From assembly GCA_031259805.1 (NCBI GenBank), contig JAIRKX010000012.1:1-5159 (forward strand): a stretch of 5,159 bases of DNA, in the 5' to 3' direction. A program made the position numbers and the translations under genes. Positions 1 to 5,158 of the stretch are shown here, piece after piece. Under the pieces are notes generated by a model, which did not search any database, was not told the DNA's origin, and worked only from the letters and a program-made list of their open reading frames with translations. Each line of letters opens with the position of its first letter. The first letter of the stretch is position 1. Source of the stretch: Prevotellaceae bacterium. GTDB lineage: Bacteria > Bacteroidota > Bacteroidia > Bacteroidales > UBA932.

Positions 1-1
1 G

Positions 2-79
2 TATAAGGATATTATAAAAATGAGAGAAATAAAATTAGCGCCGGAAAAAAGAGCGGCGCCGGACGATAGAAATGATTAA
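2..79 (+). CDS. Possible C-terminal fragment of a CDS cut by the left edge
   Basis: One forward frame is open from the left edge to a TAA at 77-79, giving 25 codons that begin YKDIIKMREI and end in a charged tail, APDDRND. The run is lysine-, arginine- and aspartate-rich and would suit a soluble C-terminus, but I recognise no family. An open run this short is common by chance in purine-rich DNA, and the + strand of 1-108 is strongly purine-rich. A leftward promoter candidate at 164-195 argues for the opposite orientation here. Treat this as a possibility only. Confidence 0.22.
   Translation, partial: YKDIIKMREIKLAPEKRAAPDDRND
38..59 (-). terminator. GC hairpin, terminator-like on the minus strand
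   Basis: GCGCCG (38-43) and CGGCGC (54-59) form a perfect 6-bp stem around a 10-nt loop. On the minus strand a G-U pair (60/37) can extend it, and the stem is followed by the U-rich run TAATTTTATTT. That resembles a weak intrinsic terminator for leftward transcription. On the plus strand no T-run follows, so it is not a good terminator for a rightward gene. The right half, CGGCGCCG (54-61), is also a palindrome in itself. Confidence 0.3.
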
Positions 80-109
80 AAATAAGAGAGTGGAAAAAAA
101 GAAAAGGGA

Positions 110-138
110 TTTTGATTAACTTAAAGAGTTAATCAAAA
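110..138. repeat. Perfect 12-bp AT-rich palindrome (hairpin or operator)
   Basis: TTTTGATTAACT (110-121) is the exact reverse complement of AGTTAATCAAAA (127-138), with a 5-nt spacer, TAAAG. As RNA it forms a 12-bp hairpin on either strand. On the minus strand it is followed, after a few bases, by a long pyrimidine run (TCCCTTTTCTTTTTTTCC), so it could act as a leftward terminator or attenuator. As DNA it could be a dimeric regulator site: it lies about 20 bp downstream of the predicted leftward start. It is not an FNR/CRP box, because the TTGAT and ATCAA halves are 15 bp apart rather than 4. Confidence 0.65.
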
Positions 139-163
139 ATCACAGATGTCAAAGAAGCGATGA

Positions 164-195
164 CAAAGATATGCTTTTTCTGAAAACCGACCAAA
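164..195 (-). promoter_or_regulatory. Candidate leftward Bacteroidota-type promoter
   Basis: Read on the minus strand, TTTG (195-192), a 20-bp spacer and TATCTTTG (171-164) match the Bacteroidota sigma-ABfr consensus TTTG-N19-21-TAnnTTTG at every fixed position. Transcription would start near 157 and run off the left edge. No CAT trinucleotide (ATG on the minus strand) occurs between 1 and 164, so any product would be either an RNA or a gene starting beyond the edge after a leader of at least about 150 nt. The match is good, but such AT-rich motifs can arise by chance. Confidence 0.42.
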
Positions 196-215
196 AAATT
201 TTTAAAAAGAGTACC

Positions 216-388
216 TTTCCAATTGTCGCATCATTATTGCTAACCCAAAGCGCTCGAAGGGCGAGACCCAATGTCATCAATTTAAGTCCTAAAAGTTATA
301 GCAAAGGGCGTCCCGTAGGAATGCAGGAAACAAAAATCCTTAAATTGATAACATTGGGGTGAAACAATGACGATGCGACAATTTGAAA
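216..388. repeat. Large imperfect inverted repeat upstream of hydG
   Basis: Two nested pairs of arms make one large palindrome. Outer arms: 216-239 pairs with 365-388, 21 of 24 positions complementary plus one T-G wobble. Inner arms: 267-286 pairs with 339-358, 19 of 20 complementary. Between the arms lie 27 nt on the left (240-266) and only 6 nt on the right (359-364). The 52-nt centre (287-338) has a small TCCTA/TAGGA hairpin (287-291 with 316-320) and the motif CCCGTAGGA (312-320). Weaker complementarity continues outward to about 206/398. It could be a MITE-like or REPIN-like intergenic element, or the gene of a structured RNA. No transposase is linked to it. It ends about 20 bp before the putative hydG promoter. 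Confidence 0.8.
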
Positions 389-411
389 TGCACCCCTTGC
401 GTTACACGCGT

Positions 412-442
412 TTTGCTACTTGCCGGAAATGTTGTACCTTTC
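412..442 (+). promoter_or_regulatory. Candidate hydG promoter (Bacteroidota type)
   Basis: TTTG (412-415), a 19-bp spacer and TACCTTTC (435-442) fit TTTG-N19-21-TAnnTTTG with one mismatch, the last base of the -7 box. Transcription would begin about 448-450, giving a leader of roughly 12 nt before the hydG ATG at 461. No Shine-Dalgarno sequence precedes that ATG, as is common in this phylum. The placement relative to the gene makes it the best candidate here for driving hydG and the transporter behind it. Confidence 0.48.
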
Positions 443-460
443 GGAACTAAAAGTTGAGCT

Positions 461-1888
461 ATGCAATTTATTCCTGAAAAATATAGTCTTCCCGATGCGC
501 CGATGCAGCCATTTATTGATGTGGCCGAAATCGAACGGTATTTGCAATCGGCGCGTGGCGATATGGCCTGCGTGCAGGATGTCGTTCGTAAATCGCTTGC
601 TAAGCGCCGTCTTTCATTGCCTGAGGTGGCCGTATTGCTGAATGCGGAAAGTCCCGAAGCCGTCCGGTTTATTAAAGAAGCGGCGCAGACGTTGAAAACA
701 GCCGTGTATGGTAATCGCATTGTGCTGTTTGCGCCGTTGTACGTGGGCAATTATTGTGTAAACGATTGCACGTATTGCGGCTTTCGCGCGACCAACGACG
801 CAGCGGTGCGTGTTACGCTGGACACGCAGCAATTGATTCGCGAGGTGGAAGCCCTCGAAGATCACGGGCAAAAGCGATTGATTTTAGTGTTCGGCGAACA
901 TCCCGGATACACGCCGGAATATATCGCCGAAACGGTGCGGACGGTCTATGCAGTCAAAAAAGGGCGTGGCGAAATCCGGCGTGTGAATATCAACGCCGCC
1001 CCGCTGGACATCGCCGGTTTCCGGACGGTGAAAGCGGCGGGTATCGGCACGTATCAGATTTTTCAGGAAAGCTATCATCCGGAGAGCTATAAAATGTATC
1101 ACCCACGCGGGCCGAAAAGGGCATATGCCAACCGGCTGACGGCGCTCGACCGGGCGCTGGAAGCGGGATTGGATGATGTGGGTATCGGCGCTCTGTTCGG
1201 TTTATACGACTGGCGGTTTGAAGTGATGGCGCTGGTGCGGCATACGAATCATTTGGAAGCATGCTATAACATAGGGCCGCATACGATTTCATTCCCCCGG
1301 TTGCAAGCCGCCTCACATGTCGATACGGACGGGCGGTTCGCCGTGCCGGACGAGGTCTTTACGCGGCTGGTCGCTATCCTGCGGCTGGCAGTGCCTTATA
1401 CCGGCTTGATTTGCACCGCCCGCGAAGGCGAGGCTGTCCGGCGTGAGGTGTTGTGCTACGGCGTTTCCCAAATCGACGGCGGCACTAAACTGGAATTGGG
1501 CAGCTATGCCGCCGCGCCACACAGCGTACAGAACCTCCACCGGGAGCAATTTCAAATCAACGATGCGCGGACGCTGGCCGAAGTCGTCGACGAATTGCTC
1601 GACGGCGGTTTTATCCCTTCGTTCTGTACGGCCTGCTATCGCAAAGGGCGAACAGGAGAGCATTTTATGGAATTTTCGATGCCCGGCTTCATCAAGCGAT
1701 TTTGTACGCCCAATGCGGTATTCACTCTGGCGGAATATTTGGAAGATTATGCCGACAGCGCACTCAAGCAAAAAGGATATGCGCTTATAGAAAAAAACGT
1801 AGCGGCCATTACCGAAGACGTCGTCCGTGCCGCCGTCCGCAACCGTCTGCAATGTATACGGGACGGGGTGCGTGATGTGTGCCTTTAA
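461..1888 (+). CDS. hydG: [FeFe]-hydrogenase H-cluster radical SAM maturase HydG
   Basis: This 475-residue protein has the usual HydG length. HydG splits L-tyrosine by radical SAM chemistry into p-cresol and dehydroglycine, and turns the latter into CO and cyanide on an auxiliary Fe-S cluster, producing the Fe(CO)2(CN)-cysteine unit passed on for the [FeFe]-hydrogenase H-cluster. Visible here are helices at residues 1-85, then the radical SAM barrel with its CX3CX2C cluster site at C99, C103 and C106 (YCVNDCTYCGF). HLEACYNIGPHTISFPR follows at 264-280; its first His (H264) matches the His that holds the labile fifth iron in characterised HydG. The C-terminal auxiliary-cluster motif CX2CX22C is intact at C389, C392 and C415. 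This CX2CX22C site and the absence of a thiazole cluster context separate it from the tyrosine lyase ThiH. The ATG at 461 fits the family N-terminus; no Shine-Dalgarno is seen. The enzyme is cytoplasmic and oxygen-sensitive. hydE and hydF are not in the window. Confidence 0.97.
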   Translation: MQFIPEKYSLPDAPMQPFIDVAEIERYLQSARGDMACVQDVVRKSLAKRRLSLPEVAVLLNAESPEAVRFIKEAAQTLKTAVYGNRIVLFAPLYVGNYCVNDCTYCGFRATNDAAVRVTLDTQQLIREVEALEDHGQKRLILVFGEHPGYTPEYIAETVRTVYAVKKGRGEIRRVNINAAPLDIAGFRTVKAAGIGTYQIFQESYHPESYKMYHPRGPKRAYANRLTALDRALEAGLDDVGIGALFGLYDWRFEVMALVRHTNHLEACYNIGPHTISFPRLQAASHVDTDGRFAVPDEVFTRLVAILRLAVPYTGLICTAREGEAVRREVLCYGVSQIDGGTKLELGSYAAAPHSVQNLHREQFQINDARTLAEVVDELLDGGFIPSFCTACYRKGRTGEHFMEFSMPGFIKRFCTPNAVFTLAEYLEDYADSALKQKGYALIEKNVAAITEDVVRAAVRNRLQCIRDGVRDVCL

Positions 1889-1913
1889 TGAGTTTTGGAT
1901 TTACATATAACAC

Positions 1914-3512
1914 ATGAAAAAGATTCCCGATACCTTTACGCTTGTTTTTTTTCTGCTGGTTGGCGCGGCGGCGCTTACATGGATTGTTCCCGGCGGCGAA
2001 TATCTGCGCGAAACGCAGGACGTCAACGGCGTGCCGCAGACGGTCGTGGTGGCCGATTCTTATCATCCGGTCGCCGGACAGCCGCAGACATGGCAGATTC
2101 TTTCAGCCTTCTTTCAAGGCTTTGTCGATAAGGCCGACATCATTATTTTTATCCTGATTGTCGGCGGCGCGTTCTGGATGCTTAATCAAAGCCGCGCGAT
2201 AGCAGTCGGTATAGCCGCATTCCTGCGGTGGACGCAGCGTCTCGAGCGGTATAAGCGTCTGCGGGCAGTAGACATCAATAGCGTTATTCTTTCGTTGATA
2301 GTTATCCTGTTCAGCTTGTTTGGCGCGATATTCGGGATGAGTGAAGAAACGATTGCATTTACGGTTATTTTCGTGCCGCTGGCTATTTCGATGGGCTATG
2401 ATTCGATTACCGGCGTGGGCATTTGCTATATGGCGGCACATGTCGGTTTTGCGGGCGCTATGACCAATCCGTTTACGGTTGGCGTTGCGCAGGGGATGGC
2501 CGGACTGCCACTATTTTCGGGACTGGAATACCGGCTGGTGTGCTGGGTACTGCTGACGCTGGTATTCCTTATGATCATCCTGCACTATGCCAACCGCGTT
2601 AAGAAATCGCCGCAACGCTCGCCGGTCTATAAGATCGACGAATACTGGCGCGCTCGCATGAATGCAGTCGGGCAGGATGCGCCAGTCGACTATCATACGC
2701 CGCGTGCCGCATGGATTACGGGCGTCGTCCTTACGGGAATAATGGCCGTCGCCGCTGTGCATTCGCCGACAACGACTATTGCTGTGGGCGCCTTGCGGTT
2801 TTCCGCACCGGTATTGCCTGTGCTTGCCGGATTGTTCGGACTGACGGCTTTTGTTGCCTTGCGGAAATCAGTACATTTTTTTATTTTAGATCTGTTGGTT
2901 TTTACCGTGCTGTACCTTATCGTCGGCGTGCTGGGCTATGGATGGTATGTCATGGAGATAGCCGCTCTTTTTTTGGCGATGGGGCTGTTCGCCTGCATGG
3001 CCAACGGGTTGAAGGCCGGCGTTACTACTAAATTATTCCTCGAAGGTGCGCGGGACATCCTGAATCCAGCGCTGGTAGTAGGATTGGCAAGCGGTATCAT
3101 CGTACTCCTGCAGGACGGGAAAGTGATTGACACGATCCTTTACGGCGTGTCGCAAGCGATGACAGGCATCGGCGAGACGGCGTCGGTGGCGGTAATGTAC
3201 GTATTTCAGACGGCGTTGAATTTAGTCATGCCCTCGGGTTCAGCTAAAGCGGCGCTAACGATGCCGCTACTGTCGCCCTTTTCCGATTTGATACACGTAT
3301 CGCGGCAAACCACTGTGCTGGCATTTCAGTTCGGCGATGGTTTTACGAATATGATTACGCCCGTCTCCGGCGTCCTGCTCGGATGTTTGGGGATTGCCCG
3401 GATCCCGTATGCCGTATGGCTGCGGTGGGTATTTAAATACATCTTGCTGTTCGTAGCGCTGGGATTCGTATTGTTGCTGCCTACGCTGGTCTGGTCGTTC
3501 AATGGGTTTTAG
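1914..3512 (+). CDS. YfcC-family (DcuC/COG1288-like) membrane transporter
   Basis: This 532-residue, very hydrophobic inner-membrane protein has about 12 predicted membrane segments (roughly 8-26, 74-90, 121-141, 148-182, 205-224, 266-284, 296-314, 321-364, 384-399, 424-440 and 506-526). Family hallmarks are the N-terminal TWIVPGGEY (22-30), the first hairpin motif TNPFTVGVAQGMAGLPLFSG (184-203) and the C-terminal matching half MPSGSAKAALTMPLLSPFSD (439-458) followed by RQTTVLAFQFGDGFTNMITP (464-483). The two halves resemble the paired re-entrant loops of ion-coupled carboxylate carriers. YfcC proteins are annotated as C4-dicarboxylate or basic amino acid carriers, largely without proof, so the substrate is unknown. 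It starts 25 bp after hydG with no visible promoter or terminator between, so cotranscription is likely. The start codon lacks a Shine-Dalgarno, but the N-terminus fits the family. Confidence 0.94.
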   Translation: MKKIPDTFTLVFFLLVGAAALTWIVPGGEYLRETQDVNGVPQTVVVADSYHPVAGQPQTWQILSAFFQGFVDKADIIIFILIVGGAFWMLNQSRAIAVGIAAFLRWTQRLERYKRLRAVDINSVILSLIVILFSLFGAIFGMSEETIAFTVIFVPLAISMGYDSITGVGICYMAAHVGFAGAMTNPFTVGVAQGMAGLPLFSGLEYRLVCWVLLTLVFLMIILHYANRVKKSPQRSPVYKIDEYWRARMNAVGQDAPVDYHTPRAAWITGVVLTGIMAVAAVHSPTTTIAVGALRFSAPVLPVLAGLFGLTAFVALRKSVHFFILDLLVFTVLYLIVGVLGYGWYVMEIAALFLAMGLFACMANGLKAGVTTKLFLEGARDILNPALVVGLASGIIVLLQDGKVIDTILYGVSQAMTGIGETASVAVMYVFQTALNLVMPSGSAKAALTMPLLSPFSDLIHVSRQTTVLAFQFGDGFTNMITPVSGVLLGCLGIARIPYAVWLRWVFKYILLFVALGFVLLLPTLVWSFNGF

Positions 3513-3568
3513 GAAGTGAGGGGCGATGTCTGAACTGTGATTGATGTAATTTTTATGATTGCCAAAGA

Positions 3569-3925
3569 TTACCTTATAGTCTTAAATGATAAAATATGTA
3601 CTGTTACCGCCACCGCCACAATCAGCAGCAATATCCGTATCCAAAGCAGTTCGACAAAATAAGCCGACAACAAAATACTCGCCCAAAGGAACGCCACAGA
3701 AAAGATTTTTTCTTTCTTTCGAATTCCTTTATATTGTAGCCAGTCGCGTAACGGCTTGCCGATAAAAGGATGATGCAGCAATTTATCCTTCCACTTCGGG
3801 GCACTGCGGGCAAAGCAAAATGTCGCTAACAGCAAAAACGGCACAGTCGGCAACACCGGCAAAAACATGCCCAACACGCCAAGCGCCACTGCCAATACCC
3901 CGCCACTAACCCAAAGAAGACGCAT
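3569..3925 (-). CDS. DUF454 / YbaN-like small inner-membrane protein
   Basis: From the ATG at 3925 the protein has 118 residues, close to the roughly 115-125 of the family. The signature block GVLGMFLPVLPTVPFLLLAT (16-35) runs into FCFARSAPKW (36-45), which matches the DUF454/YbaN family of E. coli. Membrane segments are expected at about 4-22, 24-38, 74-92 and 95-112, with a short basic cytoplasmic stretch (44-73) between the pairs. Its biochemical role is not known. An earlier in-frame ATG at 3985 would add 20 residues (MWRCLLCVRRKGIVSSIFNS), but these lie inside dapF, do not look like the family N-terminus and would overlap dapF by 40 bp, so I prefer 3925. That start lies 20 nt after the dapF stop, which suggests an operon. 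It converges with the transporter gene, and I see no convincing terminator in the 56-bp gap (3513-3568). Confidence 0.86.
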   Translation of the reverse strand: MRLLWVSGGVLAVALGVLGMFLPVLPTVPFLLLATFCFARSAPKWKDKLLHHPFIGKPLRDWLQYKGIRKKEKIFSVAFLWASILLSAYFVELLWIRILLLIVAVAVTVHILSFKTIR

Positions 3926-3945
3926 TGAATTGAATATTGAACTGA

Positions 3946-4749
3946 CTATGCCTTTCCGTCGAACACAAAGCAGGCATCGCCACAAAGGAATACATCTGTA
4001 ATTATGCCATTGCGGCAGGTAAAATCAACCTTTAGCAGGCCGCCGCGAGCTTGCAGTTCGATGTGGCAAGTTTGTCCGTCAATCGGCGGTTGCTGCGCAT
4101 ATTGTATTGCAATGGCTGCAGCCACGTTACCTGTTCCGCAAGCCAGCGTTTCGTCTTCTACGCCGCGCTCGTAGGTGCGAATAAAGCAACCTTGCGGCGT
4201 TTGTTGTACAAAATTGATATTTGCACCACCGTCGCCGGTACATTGCGGGTTGTAACGGAGGGCGCGAGCTTCGGAAATAATGTCCATGCCCTCAATATCG
4301 TCGACAAAGCGAACGAGATGCGGCGAACCGGTATTCAGGAAATAATCGTCGCCGCGCTTTTCCACATGAGGCACATCGGCCATTTGCAAACGAATAAGAT
4401 AGTGATTGCCGTTTGCGGTCAATATCTCTGCCGAGTGTATGCCGTCAACAGCACGGAAAACATATTTTTCTCTGGCGACCATCGTCCGGTGGGCAAACGC
4501 GACGATACAGCGTCCACCGTTGCCGCACATAGTACCCTCGCGCCCGTCGGAGTTATAGTAGCGCATGGTAAAATCTTCTTGCCCGACCGGGTTTTCCAAC
4601 AAAATTAATCCGTCGGCGCCTATGCCGAAATGACGGCGACATAATCCGGCAATCGTTTTTTCTGTCAAGGAGGAGAATAACCATGAGCGGTTGTCTATTA
4701 TGATAAAATCATTACCCGCCCCGTGGTATTTCGAAAAAGATAGTTGCAT
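3946..4749 (-). CDS. dapF: Diaminopimelate epimerase DapF
   Basis: This 267-residue cytoplasmic enzyme has the usual family length. DapF interconverts LL- and meso-diaminopimelate without a cofactor, using two cysteines as acid and base; the product feeds lysine synthesis and peptidoglycan cross-links. Both cysteines are present: C75 in NSDGREGTMCGNGGRC (66-81) and C204 in the LACGTGNVAAA block (202-212). Other conserved elements are the N-terminal KYHGAGNDF (7-15) with the substrate Asn at 13, the GANINF segment (175-180) and YERGVEDET (193-201), whose E194 and R195 bind substrate. The two pseudo-symmetric halves, each contributing one cysteine, are intact. The ATG at 4749 begins MQLSFSKYHGAGNDF, the expected N-terminus. 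It is the first gene of a leftward unit with the DUF454 gene downstream; many Bacteroidota instead place the aminotransferase dapL next to dapF, and dapL is not seen here. Confidence 0.98.
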   Translation of the reverse strand: MQLSFSKYHGAGNDFIIIDNRSWLFSSLTEKTIAGLCRRHFGIGADGLILLENPVGQEDFTMRYYNSDGREGTMCGNGGRCIVAFAHRTMVAREKYVFRAVDGIHSAEILTANGNHYLIRLQMADVPHVEKRGDDYFLNTGSPHLVRFVDDIEGMDIISEARALRYNPQCTGDGGANINFVQQTPQGCFIRTYERGVEDETLACGTGNVAAAIAIQYAQQPPIDGQTCHIELQARGGLLKVDFTCRNGIITDVFLCGDACFVFDGKA

Positions 4750-4765
4750 GTCAAAATAATTTTCG

Positions 4766-4773
4766 CAAAGGTA
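4766..4773 (-). promoter_or_regulatory. Candidate -7 box of the dapF promoter
   Basis: On the minus strand TACCTTTG is a perfect TAnnTTTG box, 16 bp before the dapF ATG, giving a predicted start near 4760 and a leader of about 10 nt. No good TTTG lies 19-21 bp upstream, so the -33 side is weak. The box is nearly identical to the one proposed for hydG (TACCTTTC). An 8-bp palindrome, ACAATTGT (4786-4793), lies just upstream and overlaps the -33 interval. Confidence 0.5.
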
Positions 4774-4804
4774 ACAAAACTATTTACAATTGTGAGGTTC
4801 TATG

Positions 4805-4890
4805 GCAGGGCTGACGCATCTAAAATATATTCGTTTTCACTGGTCGATAGAAAATTCCCTGCACCGGGCGCTTTGCACGGCCTTGCGTCA
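4805..4890. other. Non-coding stretch upstream of dapF with crossing inverted repeats
   Basis: Two short perfect inverted repeats occupy this stretch: GCAGGG (4805-4810) with CCCTGC (4857-4862), and TGACGCA (4812-4818) with TGCGTCA (4884-4890). They cross rather than nest, so they could only form together as a pseudoknot, and may be coincidental. No credible gene is present: the open frame 4744-4965 has no family features and runs into low-complexity glycine codons. The part from about 4850 onward reads like dispersed intergenic repeat DNA. Confidence 0.3.
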
Positions 4891-4916
4891 AGGAGCAGAT
4901 TCCTCCGCATAGTTGT

Positions 4917-5035
4917 CCCCCGCTGGCGGGGGTGCCCGAAGGGTGGGGGTGGATTTAACAATTAACAACGATGCCCGTAGGACACCCATATCAATAGATA
5001 GCAACCCTACCCCCCGCCCGCCTTCCCCGTAGGGG
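4917..5035. repeat. GC-rich hairpin repeat block
   Basis: A cluster of short, very GC-rich hairpins in otherwise AT-rich DNA. CCCCCG-CTGG-CGGGGG (4917-4932) is a 6-bp stem with a 4-nt loop; CCC-GAA-GGG (4935-4943) follows directly and leads into a G-run (4945-4949). About 65 bp on, C-runs in the opposite sense (ACCCTACCCCCCGCCCGCC, 5004-5022) precede CCCC-GTA-GGGG (5025-5035). The G-rich and C-rich parts are partly reverse complementary. Similar blocks are scattered between genes in Bacteroidota genomes, so this is probably a degenerate dispersed repeat rather than a gene. CCCGTAGGA (4974-4982) recurs at 312-320. Confidence 0.6.
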
Positions 5036-5038
5036 ATT

Positions 5039-5062
5039 AATGAATTAACAATGAATTAACAA
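5039..5062. repeat. Two-unit 11-bp AT-rich tandem repeat
   Basis: TGAATTAACAA occurs at 5041-5051 and again at 5052-5062, both preceded by AA, followed by the partial copy TTGACAAT. A related TTAACAATTAACAA lies at 4955-4968, on the other side of the GC-rich hairpins. The AT-rich repeats therefore bracket the GC block, as if they were parts of one composite intergenic repeat. Confidence 0.6.
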
Positions 5063-5092
5063 TTGACAATCTCTACTGGTGCGTTAAATTTG
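5063..5092 (+). promoter_or_regulatory. Weak candidate rightward promoter
   Basis: TTG (5063-5065), a 19-bp spacer and TAAATTTG (5085-5092) fit the Bacteroidota promoter pattern except for one base of the -33 box. Transcription would start near 5099 and leave the window on the right. The box overlaps the end of the possible leftward reading frame 5084-5158, so at most one of the two readings is likely to be real. Confidence 0.2.
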
Positions 5093-5158
5093 ATTGATAT
5101 TAAATAAAGTAAGTTGTTCGTTGACATTTTGGTTGATTTGAGTTTCTGTAAGTAGCTT
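5084..5158 (-). CDS. Possible C-terminal end of a leftward CDS cut by the right edge
   Basis: On the minus strand a frame is open from the right edge to a TAA at 5086-5084, giving 24 codons. The predicted tail, NVNEQLTLFNINQI, is rich in Asn, Gln, Leu and Thr, and the -EQLTLF- ending resembles C-termini of some transposases and DNA-processing proteins. That resemblance is too short to assign a function. The codons are AT-rich, unlike hydG or dapF, which could mean a gene of different origin, such as an insertion sequence next to the repeat block, or no gene at all. Confidence 0.33.
   Translation of the reverse strand, partial: KLLTETQINQNVNEQLTLFNINQI

Noticed and set aside
112..136. FNR/CRP-like box (TTGAT and ATCAA halves) upstream of an anaerobic gene
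   Set aside because: The half-sites are separated by 15 bp instead of the 4 bp an FNR site needs, and the palindrome is about 275 bp from the hydG promoter.
171..362. 63-codon forward open frame in the hydG upstream region
   Set aside because: It lies almost wholly inside the large inverted repeat, shows no family features or recognisable start signal, and ends between the palindrome arms. The sequence is better explained by the repeat structure.
1313..1852. 179-codon minus-strand open frame inside hydG
   Set aside because: It is antisense to the conserved C-terminal part of HydG, including the CX2CX22C cluster motif, and its translation shows no recognisable family.
3513..3568. Possible bidirectional terminator between the convergent transporter and DUF454 genes
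   Set aside because: The best pairing, GTAAT (3546-3550) with ATTAC (3568-3572), is only 5 bp around a 17-nt loop and reaches into the DUF454 stop codon; too weak to call.
4051..4608. 185-codon plus-strand open frame antisense to dapF
   Set aside because: It mirrors the conserved DapF coding sequence, including the region of both catalytic cysteines, and has no domain of its own.
4744..4965. 73-codon plus-strand open frame running into the GC-rich hairpins
   Set aside because: It ends in low-complexity codons (PKGGGGFNN) produced by the G-run repeat and overlaps the dapF promoter region; it is a translation of repeat DNA.
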